64,000 nucleotides of DNA from Sinorhizobium sp. B11 (GCA_039725955.1 CP091033.1:1054001-1118000); one strand, 5' to 3'; shown: positions 34,808-44,894, numbered from the stretch's first letter. Made by a program: numbers and translations. Notes: generated from the letters alone by a model not told the origin.

Positions 34808-35431
34808 TTGACCGACATTCTGAGCGAGCCCCCTAAAGTCACTGTCGTCCTGCTCGCGGCCGGAAAGGCCAGTCGCTATGGAACTGAAGTAGACAGCAAA
34901 CTCCTCTCAGAGTTCGATGGCGTCCCCTTAGTCAGAAGGATCGCTTCCCGTGGGTGTGGCAGCAAGGCCGACTCCGTCGTTGTGGTCGTCGGATTTCGAG
35001 CCCCAGACATCGTGGCGGCTCTCATCGACCTTCCAGTAGAAATTGTCGAGAACCCCAATTTTTTGCGGGGGGTATCGAGTTCGCTTATTGCAGGGATATC
35101 GACGCCAGAAGCTCAGTCCGCAGATGGAGTGTTAGTCATGCTAGCCGACATGCCGACCATTTCAACGTTGCATCTGAATGCTCTTGTTGACGCGTTCGCT
35201 ACCCGCGACGGCAAATCGATCATCATTGCAGCACACCAGGGAGTTCGCGGGAACCCGGTGATCATTCCAAAGCAATTGTTTAGCGACCTGTTGTCTCTTG
35301 AGGGCGACGTTGGCGCGCGAAATATCATCCGACTGTCGGGACTCCCGATTGTCGATGTCGAAATTGGACCGGCAGCGCTGCATGATGTCGACACGACCGA
35401 GGCGGTCATCGCTGCGGGCGGCACTGTTTAA
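34808..35431 (+). CDS. MobA-like nucleotidyltransferase (molybdenum cofactor cytidylyltransferase-like)
   Basis: About 207 aa with the NTP-transferase fold. VTVVLLAAGKASRYG is the nucleotide-binding loop, KLLSEFDGVPLVRR follows with the conserved lysine, and MLADMPTISTLHLNAL carries the metal-binding aspartate; RGNPVIIP and GDVGARNI are characteristic of MocA/CoxS-maturation enzymes that add CMP to molybdopterin. No ATG lies near the expected N-terminus: the first in-frame ATG (34628) adds 60 unlikely residues. A TTG at 34808 or CTG at 34820 next to GAAGGAG are the plausible starts. It lies far from the molybdenum-hydroxylase genes at the right end but may serve them. Confidence 0.75.
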   Translation: MTDILSEPPKVTVVLLAAGKASRYGTEVDSKLLSEFDGVPLVRRIASRGCGSKADSVVVVVGFRAPDIVAALIDLPVEIVENPNFLRGVSSSLIAGISTPEAQSADGVLVMLADMPTISTLHLNALVDAFATRDGKSIIIAAHQGVRGNPVIIPKQLFSDLLSLEGDVGARNIIRLSGLPIVDVEIGPAALHDVDTTEAVIAAGGTV

Positions 35432-35459
35432 GCGCTCAAGCGCATGCGTTACGCAAACC

Positions 35460-36850
35460 TCAAAATCTGGAGGAACGCAATCTAGTCGTCTCTTCGTCGA
35501 CCAGCGCTTTGGACAGCTCGTTGAATGAAAAGAGCGAGTAAAGCGGCCTGAGGAATTCGTAGAGAATTTCTGGCAACTGATCGGATATAGTCGATACATC
35601 AAGGGTGACTGACCGCTCAAAGGTGTCTTCCTTCGCGATCTGAGCGCTCCGAATATATCTGCGATTTTCGACGTTCGTGAGTTCCCGGCCTTGCAAGCCG
35701 ACCCATCTGACATTGAATACGAGACTTGCCGGACCATCGCACAGAATTTTCGCCAACGCCTCAGCTTGCAGGAGCGTTTCGCCTATGCGCCAGACTGGCA
35801 GAGTCACGTCAAACTTCTTGCCGGGCACCAGTTTTCCGGGGTGGGAGTCTTCGTCGAAACCTCGCACCAACATCGCCTTTCCTTCTGGAGAGACACGCCA
35901 GAAATCCTGGTGAGCCGGGTCGGTAAGATATTCGCGGCCCCTTCGTCCAGGTTACATTCTATCGCTTCGTCCCTGACGTACGGGCTGATTTCGTTCCGAG
36001 TAGGCACCCAAAACGGGGACCAGCCAGAATGCCGTACAGTCGCCCTATCGATAAATCCTCGAAGTTCGTTGAACCCTGGCGGAGTAAAGTCTCCGAGAAT
36101 TGAGTACGAGGCGCAGTAGTAGCCCAGCGGCTGCGGAGCCGCCGGGTCAGTGTCCGTTTGCGATTTCCGCCACCTGACGAGGCCGTCGTCTCTGAATCGG
36201 ATTAGCGACTGAAGAGCGGTTTCGGGCGTAGTCTCGAGAGCGCTGCTGCGTCCGTCCAGGATGCTTCGCATCGCGTCGAGCAGATCGTCCTTTCCTGCGC
36301 GCACACACCGATCGAGCAGGTCGCGCCACTCCATTGCCGTAGCTGGTTCCGCGCTTTCGGGAGTCGGGCGGCGGATGTAGACGTGCCCCACAACCAAGGT
36401 CTTTTGATCGGGGCTGCCCTTCTTCGCCTGGATTGGGACGCGGTGGCCACCGGGCACGATAACGACCGGATGAATCGAATTGCTTTCACGTCGTTCAGCA
36501 TGGATTACCTGCACCTGGAACGGTGGTTCGGCATAGCTCGAAACGATCCTTGCGATGCTGTCTTGGCTATAGGCTTCGAGCGTCGCAGGACGCGGCTCTG
36601 CTACTTCGAAAGTGCCGTCCGTCCGCTCGGAAAGTCCCAGAAGAATCGTGCCGCCACCATGATTGGCCAAGGCAATGGCTGCTTTCGCGAGCGTTGCCAT
36701 CGCGGCTTTTGTGGTGAGATCGAGCCAACTCTTTACTTCGACATTGAGCGTCTCGTGGGGATTTTCGACGAGCTGCTGTATTTCATTGTTGATAGTGGCC
36801 ACCGCACTCGATTCCCGCTTTCGTTGTAGAAACCCGAGACGAGGTAACAT
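35460..36850 (-). pseudogene. AlbA_2/Schlafen-type ATP-binding-like protein, frameshifted
   Basis: The N-terminal frame (36850 to about 35940) encodes a divergent AlbA_2/Schlafen-like domain: NVEVKSWLDLTTKAAMATLAKAAIALANHGGGTILLGLSE near residues 35-75 and VYIRRPTPESAEPATAMEWRDLLDR. At about 35935 the coding signal moves to the -1 frame, where EYLTDPAHQDFWRVSPEGK leads into the remaining 140 residues ending at 35460. One base lost within GGGGCCGCG explains it. Together the two parts give about 463 codons. It is either a pseudogene or a sequencing error. Such proteins are often DNA-binding and found in islands; function unknown. Confidence 0.65.
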
Positions 36851-37592
36851 CTACAGATCGAGAGTTCGACACTAGATTTTGAGGGTGTTTCCGAGATGGT
36901 GCGCTCAGATCCCACAATAGCGCTACCTCAAGCGAATATACATTGGCACCGTCGTGCAAGGCTTGAAGATAGCCGAGGTTTTCGAAGCGCAGCCAATCGT
37001 GTGTCTCAACGACGGCAAAGCCAAATCGTATGCGCACTACCCTAGCACCGGGAATTCCGACCCGAATCGAAGTGCCGTTTTCATTGAATTCCCGGTCGAT
37101 GCGCCCACTAAGCTGATCCTCAACAAGGTCCAGCGGCTGCCCAATTTCCTGATCGCCCTGTCAACCCAATTGAGTTTCTCTCGACATACTAAGCGAACGG
37201 TCGATGTGGCTGGAGAGCAGGTTTGCGAAATTGTGGGATCTCAATGTACCTCGCATAAGGTACGCCCCAGCAGGGACGTGATCCTGACGACTTGAACCAG
37301 CTTCGATTGGTCGGTGCACGAAGCCTAACTTTGAAATCACACCCGAAGATCTGAACGGTTACATTTAAAGCCAGAAAATAAATCCGATGGATCGTTAGAC
37401 GCGCAAAGTGCTGAAACCATCAGATAAATTGCGTTCAACCATGAACATGGATAGTTGCGTGGATGAATGTCGCAACCATATTTTTGGTTGCTGTTGGAAT
37501 TGCTGCCGTTCCAGTATTCTTGCTGTAGTGTTTTATTGATCAATATGCTGCGGACGTTGGCACCTGCGCCTCCGTTCCATTTTGAGGTGAAT
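36851..37592. other. Region without a confident gene between AlbA_2-like and NB-ARC regulator genes
   Basis: About 740 bases. On the minus strand an open frame from 37160 to 36783 reads protein-like in part (DLVEDQLSGRIDREFN then RIRFGFAVVETHDWLRFENL), but it lacks a good start and runs into the neighbouring gene. A plus-strand ORF at 36954-37295 covers the same DNA and is not recognised. The right part (37300-37590) is AT-rich and should hold the promoter of the regulator gene. Confidence 0.4.
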
Positions 37593-40325
37593 GTGACAAT
37601 CTATCGGTTTGGCGAATTCGAACTGGATCCTGGCCAGCGCCGGTTGAGCAAGGGCGAAGCAGCCGTACGGATTGGCGCACGAGCGTTCGATGTCCTGACT
37701 TGCCTGGTCGAGAAGGCGGGGACGGTCGTCACCAAAGAAGAAATTATCAGGACAGTCTGGCCGAGTACGTACGTCGATGAAGCTTCTCTGCGCGTGCACA
37801 TGGTGGCCCTTCGTAAGGCGATCTACGACGGCGAAGCCACGCTTTGTATCGAAAGTGTCCCGGGCCTTGGGTACAAATTCGCAAAGCCTGTCTCCACAGT
37901 TACTGATGCCTCATCTACATCCTCAGCACCTTCGACGCGTTACGGTTTGCCCGGCACTGTCGTCCGGCTGATCGGGCGTCAAGAGTTCATCGCACAGAGT
38001 GTCGAATTAATGCGCTCAATGCGGTTGATGACCATCACCGGGCCGGGAGGCATCGGAAAAACATCCGCAGCAATCGAAATCGCTCGTTCGCTTGCGGCAG
38101 AAAATGACGCCGTAGTGTTTCTCGATCTCGCGGCCCTCTCCAATGGGGAACTGATAGGATCGCACCTGGCTTCTTCCCTTGGTCTCAGCGTGTTTTCGTC
38201 GGACCCCATCCCCGGCATCGTTCAAGCATTGGGAAATTCGCGCACCATCCTGGTCTTTGATAATTGCGAGCATCTGATCGATAGCTGCGCCGGCGTCATT
38301 GACAGGCTTCTACAATTGACCCCATCCACCTCAGTGATCGCGACAAGCCGCGAACCCTTGAGAATTGCCTCGGAAAAAGTCCGGCTGGTACCCAGCCTGG
38401 AAGTCCCGAAGAAGGATGACCTGCCTTCGGTCTGCGAGGACTTTTCCGCTCTGGAGCTGTTCAACGAGCGTTTGGTTTTTGCCACCGGGCAAAGCGGACT
38501 TACGGACACGAGAGATATCTCGATTGCTGCCGACATCGTACGCAGGCTAGATGGAATCCCGTTGGCAATCGAACTTGCGGCGTCAAGAGTTGCGGGCCTT
38601 GGTCTTCAAAACACCGCTGCTTCTCTCAGTGATCCGATCAACACCCTGTGGCGCGGTCGGAGGACCGCACCGCCAAGACAGCAGACACTGAGGGCAACGA
38701 TCGAGTGGAGCTACAATCTTCTCACGACGGAAGAGAGGACACTCCTCAACCATCTGTCTGTGTTCGCGGGTCCGTTCACAAGCGACGCGGCTTGGTCGAT
38801 TGCAGAGGATTTTCTCGATCGAGAGACTTTTTCCGACGCGCTTTCAGCATTACGAGCCAAATCGCTGGTGTCGACCTCCCGTGGAGATGGTCGCCTGCGA
38901 CTTCTGGAAATGACGCGCGCCTTTGCTCGTAGGCAGCTTAGCGCTGGCGAGTTCGCGGAATCCTGTGGCCTTTCACACGCGCGCTGGGTCAGATCGGAAC
39001 TTGAACACGCGAAAGCCGGGTGGCGAAACCTCGATAAGTTCGAGTGGCTTCACGCGCACGGGGATTTGATCCACGACGTCCGTGCCGCGCTGGACTGGTG
39101 CTTTGATGCGGGTCAACGGAAGTTATGCTTCGAAATAACGGCTGCGTCCCACATCCTCTGGACTCAACTCGGCCTTATGAACGAGCAGCTGAAGGTCGTT
39201 GAGCGCGCTGTGGCGCTATTGGAAGCGACCGCGGACGTTGATCCTCTGATCGAGACCCAGCTTCGTTCAACTCTTGGCCTTGTGCTCTTTCACGTGAGAG
39301 GGCTGCGCGCGGACGAACAAGCGATCCGCGAATTCGAAAAAGCCGCCGAGATCGCCGAGACGATCGGTGATCATGTCGAGATCGTGAGGGCTCACAGCGG
39401 GCGGTGCGCGATCATTACCACCCATGGGAAATACTCGGAGGCTGCTGAAATCGCCATTCGACTGGAGTCGAAGTTCGGCAAGGTCGCTCATGGTGCAAGC
39501 AGCAGAATTCTTGCCATGAACACCCACTTCCTCGGACAGCACGAAAAAACGAACCATCTGTGCAATATTGCCGTCGAAGCCACTCGTGGGCCAATTGGGC
39601 GTACGTTGACGAGCGGTGCGGGATACGATCAAAAAACAGTCGCGCTGATGTTGATGGCTAAAACGGCCTGGATTCAGGGATTTTCCGAACGCGCGATTTC
39701 TCTCGCGGAGGAAGCCATCGCCGAGGTATTGAACTTGGACGATGCGATATCGACTTGCCTCGCAATATATGTCTCGGCTTTTCCGGTGTATTTCGGTTTG
39801 GGCGAATATCAGGCTGCGAGGCATCATCTGGCCCTCCTTCGAGAACTATCGACGAAACACTCTATGTTCCGATCGCAACTTTGGGCCGACGCCTTCGAGC
39901 TGGTGTTCCCAGAATCAAACGCCACGACGAGGCAATTTGAGACCGCGTTCATTGGGGACACCAACGGAGCGCGGCTGGAGACTGTTATCGCGCTAGCGGG
40001 GGAGCGTTCAGGTTCTTATCTCGTGGATTGGGCGCTCGCGGGAGACGCCGGCTGGTGTCGTCCGGAACTCCTTAGGATTAAAGGTGACCTCGCTCGTCAC
40101 ACCGACCCAGCAGCCGCCCGTGATCTATACTCGCAGGCGATCTCAGGTGCGATCGCTCAAGGGTCTCCCTTGTGGCAACTAAGGGCAGCCAACAGTAACG
40201 CAGAATGGCTGGAGGACGACGCGCACTCGACATCCAAGCGTCTCATCGAAGAGGCACTTAGATCGTTCCCCGAGACACCTCCGAGAATTGAGCTTCAGAA
40301 GGCAGAGCTTCTTCTCGCCGTTTGA
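37593..40325 (+). CDS. Winged-helix/NB-ARC-type ATPase transcriptional regulator (copy 1)
   Basis: A cytoplasmic regulator of about 910 aa. Residues 1-97 form an OmpR/CadC-type winged helix (RIGARAFDVLTCLVEKAGTVVTKEEI, then LRVHMVALRKAI). An NB-ARC/AAA-like ATPase follows: Walker A TGPGGIGKTS (149-158), Walker B ILVFDNCEHL (219-228), VIATSREPL and GIPLAIELAASR (about 321-332). The C-terminal half is helical and TPR-like. GTG 37593, right after GAGGTGA, is chosen because it aligns with the start of the paralogue at 52784; upstream in-frame ATGs add 42 unrelated residues. It probably switches on an inducer through ATP-driven assembly. Targets are unknown, but both copies flank detoxification genes. 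Confidence 0.9.
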   Translation: MTIYRFGEFELDPGQRRLSKGEAAVRIGARAFDVLTCLVEKAGTVVTKEEIIRTVWPSTYVDEASLRVHMVALRKAIYDGEATLCIESVPGLGYKFAKPVSTVTDASSTSSAPSTRYGLPGTVVRLIGRQEFIAQSVELMRSMRLMTITGPGGIGKTSAAIEIARSLAAENDAVVFLDLAALSNGELIGSHLASSLGLSVFSSDPIPGIVQALGNSRTILVFDNCEHLIDSCAGVIDRLLQLTPSTSVIATSREPLRIASEKVRLVPSLEVPKKDDLPSVCEDFSALELFNERLVFATGQSGLTDTRDISIAADIVRRLDGIPLAIELAASRVAGLGLQNTAASLSDPINTLWRGRRTAPPRQQTLRATIEWSYNLLTTEERTLLNHLSVFAGPFTSDAAWSIAEDFLDRETFSDALSALRAKSLVSTSRGDGRLRLLEMTRAFARRQLSAGEFAESCGLSHARWVRSELEHAKAGWRNLDKFEWLHAHGDLIHDVRAALDWCFDAGQRKLCFEITAASHILWTQLGLMNEQLKVVERAVALLEATADVDPLIETQLRSTLGLVLFHVRGLRADEQAIREFEKAAEIAETIGDHVEIVRAHSGRCAIITTHGKYSEAAEIAIRLESKFGKVAHGASSRILAMNTHFLGQHEKTNHLCNIAVEATRGPIGRTLTSGAGYDQKTVALMLMAKTAWIQGFSERAISLAEEAIAEVLNLDDAISTCLAIYVSAFPVYFGLGEYQAARHHLALLRELSTKHSMFRSQLWADAFELVFPESNATTRQFETAFIGDTNGARLETVIALAGERSGSYLVDWALAGDAGWCRPELLRIKGDLARHTDPAAARDLYSQAISGAIAQGSPLWQLRAANSNAEWLEDDAHSTSKRLIEEALRSFPETPPRIELQKAELLLAV

Positions 40326-40348
40326 GGATTGGCCCCCCTGGCGAGAAC

Positions 40349-41269
40349 CTAGCCCGCCAAGTTGTGCATCGCATGGGAAATCGCGGACGGTCCCTCTTCG
40401 AGACCAATGCATGCAAACCCAGTGGCATTATGCGAAACGCAGCACGCGCCACGTCCTGCGAAGTGCGCCGGCAACAGCACACTGCCTCTATCAAACGCGC
40501 GCTCGAGGACACCCTTGCGTGTTCTCGTCGCTTGGTCTGCATCAAAGCAAAACGCACTGTTCCAATCCGGATAGTAGACCTGGATCGGGTGATGAATGAT
40601 GTCCCCGATAAAGAGCCCCTCCTGGTCGTTATCGCGAAGCGCGAAAAGAAGATGGCCGGGCGAGTGCCCAGGGGAATCCTCCGCGATTAGGTTGTCCCCG
40701 ATCTGAAAGCCACCATCGACGAGCATCTCCTGCCGATTTTCCACGACCGGAAGGATGCTGTCCTCGTACATCAGAGCGCCCCAGGCCGCGAACGAACCAC
40801 CACCACCCTCCGGCGATAACGCCTGGTAGTCCGTCTTCGACATCACATATTTCGCATTGGGGAATGTAGGAATCCACCGCCCGTTCGACAGGCGTGTATT
40901 CCATCCTACGTGGTCGGCGTGAAGGTGGGTGCACAGGACATAGTCAATATCCTCCGGGCGCAGCCCGGTATCGGCGAGCCTATCCAGGTAGGGGGTGTCC
41001 AACATGTCGAACAACGGAGCCCCGCCAGGCCGCTGCTTATGGTTCCCCGTACATGTATCGATAAGAATTTTGAGATGTTCAGTTTCGACCAGCCAACTGT
41101 GGCACGACATCACCAGTCTTCCGGTTCCGCGATCGAGATAGTGTGGCTCTAGCCAATCGAGATGCGGGGCGACCGCGTCGGCCGACCAATCGGGCAGCAG
41201 GTCTCGCGGCATGAAAGCCGGACCACGATATTCCTCTATGCGCGTGATTTTAACAGAACCGATTTTCAT
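40349..41269 (-). CDS. MBL-fold metallo-hydrolase (lactonase-like)
   Basis: A 306-aa metallo-beta-lactamase-fold enzyme without a signal peptide, hence cytoplasmic. The di-metal motif THLHADHVGW is near residue 115; later ligands appear in EDSPGHSPGHLLF and in GDIIHHPIQV, with a final His in LPAHFAGRG. The arrangement HXHXDH plus a downstream His and Asp resembles acyl-homoserine lactonases and related lactone or ester hydrolases. It converges on the NB-ARC regulator and is divergent from a TetR gene, which may control it. Substrate not determinable; lactone hydrolysis is a reasonable inference. Confidence 0.88.
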   Translation of the reverse strand: MKIGSVKITRIEEYRGPAFMPRDLLPDWSADAVAPHLDWLEPHYLDRGTGRLVMSCHSWLVETEHLKILIDTCTGNHKQRPGGAPLFDMLDTPYLDRLADTGLRPEDIDYVLCTHLHADHVGWNTRLSNGRWIPTFPNAKYVMSKTDYQALSPEGGGGSFAAWGALMYEDSILPVVENRQEMLVDGGFQIGDNLIAEDSPGHSPGHLLFALRDNDQEGLFIGDIIHHPIQVYYPDWNSAFCFDADQATRTRKGVLERAFDRGSVLLPAHFAGRGACCVSHNATGFACIGLEEGPSAISHAMHNLAG

Positions 41270-41623
41270 TTATGGGCCTCGCCGTGAACCGGGTCGCAAG
41301 CCAACAGGCTGCCGCCCGGTGGTATTGTATAATCGAGCACTTTTAACCGATTGGCGCGCGTTTTCAGTGTTTGCGTATCCAGTGCCGCCTGTATAGCGTT
41401 TGGTACTGCCGACGCGCGGACTACTTCAAATGAGCAGGCGACCGGTGATCTGCTGGCGACTCTGACGAGAGCCCACTAGCCCGGATGCAGTCGGAGAGGT
41501 CGTAGGATTTGTGATTTTTGAGAACGCAGCGGATGCTTACGGACCATCAGCGCCGACATTTCATACTCCGAATACTGTAGTTTATACACATCAACCCCAT
41601 TAGCCGGGGAAAGGGAGACAACA
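41270..41623. other. Divergent promoter region, MBL hydrolase / TetR regulator
   Basis: About 354 bases with no supported gene. It must contain the promoters of the minus-strand hydrolase and the plus-strand TetR gene. The AT-richer part close to the TetR gene (about 41550-41600, with ATACTGTAGTTTATACACAT) is a plausible promoter/operator zone; no clear palindrome was established. Confidence 0.45.
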
Positions 41624-42196
41624 ATGCGTCCAACGACGAAGGAGAGGCTCGTCAACGCCGGGGCAGATCGTTTCCACGAACTGGGCTACTCAGCCTGCAG
41701 CGTGCAGGACATCGTTGATAAGGCTGGTGTCCCTAAAGGCAGTTTTTACAATCATTTCAAAACAAAAGAAGCTTTTGCGGTCGAGGTTGTTGCGAACTAC
41801 GTGGCCTCGACCAGACGTGACATTCTGAAGGATCGCGGCACCACTCCGCTGAACCGTATCGCGCAACACTTTCGTCATCTGTTGGACGGCCCCGAAAAAA
41901 CGCAGCTCAATCGTGGTTGCCTGATCGTCAATCTTAGTGCGGAAACGTCCGATAGCATTCCCTTGCTCCGCGAAACCTTGGACGCATCGCTGGTGACCTG
42001 GATCGATTTGCTTTCTGAAACCATTCGGGAAGGCCAGTCTAGCGGAGAAATCAAGAGTAGCCTTGAACCCGCCAAGTTTGCTCGCTTCTTGATCGACGCC
42101 TACGAGGGAGCCGTGTTGAGGATGAAACTCAGCAACGCCAACCATCCGCTTGAGAATTTTTATTCGATTTCAATGTCGTTGTTGTCGAGAAGCTAG
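41624..42196 (+). CDS. TetR family transcriptional regulator
   Basis: A 190-aa repressor-type protein. The N-terminal helix-turn-helix is canonical (GYSACSVQDIVDKAGVPKGSFYNHFKTKEAFAVEVV, residues 22-57); the C-terminal effector domain is helical with the RGCLIVNLSAE stretch seen in AcuR/NemR-like regulators of electrophile or xenobiotic responses. AAAGGGAG precedes the start. It lies between a divergent hydrolase gene and a co-oriented chloroperoxidase-like gene, both candidate targets. Effector unknown. Confidence 0.92.
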   Translation: MRPTTKERLVNAGADRFHELGYSACSVQDIVDKAGVPKGSFYNHFKTKEAFAVEVVANYVASTRRDILKDRGTTPLNRIAQHFRHLLDGPEKTQLNRGCLIVNLSAETSDSIPLLRETLDASLVTWIDLLSETIREGQSSGEIKSSLEPAKFARFLIDAYEGAVLRMKLSNANHPLENFYSISMSLLSRS

Positions 42197-42372
42197 GTCC
42201 GCCTAGCGTTTGTTTCACGCGTTAGAACGTGTTTCTTCGTTCATATCTCGGAACCTGTGGATCGCAACAATTACTCCGAGATGTGTACGTGCGCCAAAGA
42301 CGCAATGCGGCCGGATGTGACAATATCCGTAGATATGTCGTCGTTACTTTCACTCCATCAACTCTGACCGAG

Positions 42373-43362
42373 ATGGAGTCTCCGGTGACAAACGATTTTA
42401 ACCTACCCCTTTCCCGTAGACAGACCCTTATGGCGGGCGCGGCCGCATCGCTTGTTATGGCCGCACCCAGCCTTGCAGCACAGAAGCAATCTCAAACCAC
42501 CCACAGCGGAGAATTTTCGATGACCGACGGTTTCGTGAAAACCAAAGACGGCGTGAATATCTACTACAAGGATTGGGGTCCGAAGGATGCCCAGCCGATC
42601 GTGTTCCATCACGGCTGGCCGCTCTCGTCCGACGACTGGGATGCCCAGATGCTATTCTTCTTGGCACATGGTTATCGGGTGGTCGCCCACGACCGCCGTG
42701 GTCACGGCCGCTCCAGCCAAGTCGCTGACGGACATGATCTCGATCACTATGCAGCGGACGCGGACGCTGTTTACAAGCACCTGGATCTCAAGCACGCTGT
42801 CCATATCGGTCACTCGACCGGCGGCGGCGAGGTCGCGAGGTACGTCGCGAACTACGGCGAGCCTCAGGGTCGTGTCGCAAAAGCGGTTCTCGTCAGCGCC
42901 ATTCCTCCGTTGATGCTCAAGACCGCTTCCAATCCGGGTGGCCTCCCAATCGACGTCTTTGACGGTCTGCGAAACGCGCTGGCAGCGAACCGTGCGCAGT
43001 TCTTCCTCGACCTGCCCACCGGCCCGTTCTACGGCTTCAATCGCAACGGCGCGACCGTGTCCCAGGGAACCATCATGAACTGGTGGCGTCAGGGCATGAT
43101 GGGCGGAGCCAAGGCTCACTATGACGGCATCAAGGCCTTCTCCGAGACGGATCAAACCGAAGACCTGAAGAAGATCACAGTGCCGACGCTTGTCATGCAT
43201 GGCGACGACGACCAGATCGTCCCTATCGATGACTCGGCCAAGCTCTCGGTCAAACTCCTCAAGAACGGCACGCTCAAGGTCTACGCGGGTTATCCGCACG
43301 GAATGCTGACGACGCATGCGGACGTCATCAACCCTGACCTTCTGGCCTTCATCAAAGCCTGA
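42373..43362 (+). CDS. Secreted alpha/beta hydrolase (non-heme chloroperoxidase/esterase-like)
   Basis: About 329 aa. The N-terminus has a twin-arginine-like signal ([23 protein letters not shown]), so the enzyme is probably exported folded. The catalytic domain begins near [16 protein letters not shown]. The nucleophile elbow is GHSTGGGE, typical of the cofactor-free haloperoxidase/arylesterase group; the oxyanion [10 protein letters not shown], the acid in HGDDDQIVP and the His in GYPHGM complete the triad. ATG 42373 is used; the frame runs further upstream without signal-like sequence. It probably hydrolyses esters or forms peracids. Most relatives are cytoplasmic, so the export signal is unusual. 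Confidence 0.88.
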   Translation: MESPVTNDFNLPLSRRQTLMAGAAASLVMAAPSLAAQKQSQTTHSGEFSMTDGFVKTKDGVNIYYKDWGPKDAQPIVFHHGWPLSSDDWDAQMLFFLAHGYRVVAHDRRGHGRSSQVADGHDLDHYAADADAVYKHLDLKHAVHIGHSTGGGEVARYVANYGEPQGRVAKAVLVSAIPPLMLKTASNPGGLPIDVFDGLRNALAANRAQFFLDLPTGPFYGFNRNGATVSQGTIMNWWRQGMMGGAKAHYDGIKAFSETDQTEDLKKITVPTLVMHGDDDQIVPIDDSAKLSVKLLKNGTLKVYAGYPHGMLTTHADVINPDLLAFIKA

Positions 43363-44028
43363 CGTATCTGAAGCATCGGTCCGCGGCGGACGACACCGTC
43401 CGCCGCCCAAATGCCGATATCGGTCTAGGTGTGTGCCGAAGGATGTGCGTCGCGGCATGACTGTCCGTCTCAGCGCGTCGAACCGCATGGATGCGCCCCG
43501 TGCAAATTCGCTTACCTCGAAAGAGCGTCGAATTCTTTGTCCTCGTCGACCCATGCGAAATGAAAAAACCGCGCCAGCTGTCACGCACACAGCCCTGGTG
43601 ATCTCCGGTTACCAGGATAGGGCGGAAACCTATTCCGCTTACGCGGCGACACCCACGCACGACCACATCGGTTATCTCCAGTAGGACCGGTTTGTCGCGA
43701 CTGAACCCAAAACGCCCCTGCCCTGTTGAGGGCACAATCTTGGGCAGGGGCATCCCAACAGCGGAACCATGCGACCGCTGTGGCGCGAAGGACTATCGCG
43801 TTGTCCTTCGGGGCGACATCGATCGGATTCGTCGACCCGAACCCAAGGGATCACGCTCTTACTCGAGCTTCTTGGACGATCCAGCCCTCAAACGCGCGAC
43901 CTGTGCCTCCGACCACGTGCAAGCCCGATCATACAAGTCTCAAATCCGCGCGCACAATAAACTGATCAAAGACTTCGTTTTCGCCGCGTCACAGCGACCG
44001 TAGATTGCCGAACATCAAGGAGGACAAT
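43363..44028. other. Gene-poor region between hydrolase and aldo-keto reductase
   Basis: About 666 bases. A strong GC hairpin lies at the left edge (43383-43406). The ORFs present (for example plus 43692-44003 and minus 43352-43753) show no recognisable domain and unlike codon use, and are not called. The right 40 bases contain the strong ribosome-binding site AAGGAGG of the next gene. Confidence 0.5.
43383..43406 (+). terminator. GC-rich hairpin after the hydrolase gene
   Basis: Perfect 10-bp stem GCGGCGGACG/CGTCCGCCGC (43383-43392 with 43397-43406) and a 4-base loop, 20 bases after the stop codon. No T-tract follows, so termination would be inefficient or factor-assisted. Confidence 0.45.
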
Positions 44029-44889
44029 ATGTCCACGACCCCAACCGCCGTCTCAATGAAATTCAAGATCGGGAACCATGAAATTAACCGGCTGGGCTAC
44101 GGTGCAATGCGCATCACAGGCCCGGGTGTGTGGGGACCACCCACTGACCGCTTAGGCGTCTTGAAGACACTGCGCCGGCTTCCTGAACTGGGCGTCAATT
44201 TCGTGGATACCGCCGACTCTTATGGCCCCAATATTTCCGAAGAGCTCGTTAGAGAAGCGTTGCACCCATATCCTGGAATGCTCGTCGCGACCAAAGCGGG
44301 CCTGACTCGCGGCGGCCCCGGCCAGTGGGGCCAGAATGGACGCCCGGAATATCTGGTAGCGCAAGCGCACGGGAGTTTGACAAGGCTCGGTGTGGAGCGC
44401 ATCGGCCTCTGGCAATTGCATCGCATCGATGCGCGCGTGCCTCCATCCGAACAATTTGACGCCATCAAGAAGCTCATTGACGCAGGCACCATCGAAAACG
44501 CCGGCCTAAGCGAAGTCTCGGTTGAACAGATCAAGCAAGCATCGAAATATTTCAAGGTCGCCACGGTGCAGAACCGTTACAACCTTATTGATCGCGAAAG
44601 CGAAGACGTACTCGAATACTGCGAGCAGAACGGCATCGGCTTCATTCCTTGGTATCCGCTCGGGTCGGGTGAACTCACCCGCAGAGGCTCCGTCCTGGAT
44701 GAAATCGCGCATGCCTACAAAGCCTCTCCAACGCAAATTGCGCTGGCTTGGATGCTAAGGCGGAGCCCCGTCATTCTTCCGATCCCCGGGACGTCTAAAG
44801 TGGATCATCTTGAAGAGAACGTCGCCTCGCGTGAGATCGTGCTCTCGGATCTCGACTACGAGACACTGAACGGCATCGCCGCCGCATAA
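44029..44889 (+). CDS. Aldo/keto reductase
   Basis: A 286-aa NADPH-dependent carbonyl reductase with a TIM-barrel fold. The tetrad is visible: Asp/Tyr in [11 protein letters not shown] (the catalytic YGxN), Lys in MLVATKAGL and His in [10 protein letters not shown]. The cofactor end is typical ([17 protein letters not shown]). ATG 44029 sits seven bases after AAGGAGG; an in-frame ATG at 44005 is less well placed. It resembles the YajO/oxidoreductase group acting on xenobiotic or lipid-derived aldehydes. It lies between a chloroperoxidase-like gene and an efflux pair, consistent with detoxification. Confidence 0.92.
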   Translation: MSTTPTAVSMKFKIGNHEINRLGYGAMRITGPGVWGPPTDRLGVLKTLRRLPELGVNFVDTADSYGPNISEELVREALHPYPGMLVATKAGLTRGGPGQWGQNGRPEYLVAQAHGSLTRLGVERIGLWQLHRIDARVPPSEQFDAIKKLIDAGTIENAGLSEVSVEQIKQASKYFKVATVQNRYNLIDRESEDVLEYCEQNGIGFIPWYPLGSGELTRRGSVLDEIAHAYKASPTQIALAWMLRRSPVILPIPGTSKVDHLEENVASREIVLSDLDYETLNGIAAA

Positions 44890-44894
44890 AGTGT

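Noticed and set aside
41384..41400. GCCGCCTGTATAG resembling GCGGCCTGTATAGG at the transposon end (25731-25744), as the missing second end
   Set aside because: Same orientation rather than inverted, and no TGATTCACCG sites beside it; a 9-10 base match over 16 kb can occur by chance.
43692..44003. Plus-strand 103-codon ORF with a CDRCGAKDY zinc-ribbon-like start
   Set aside because: Only one CXXC pair, no ribosome-binding site and no recognisable continuation; not strong enough to call.
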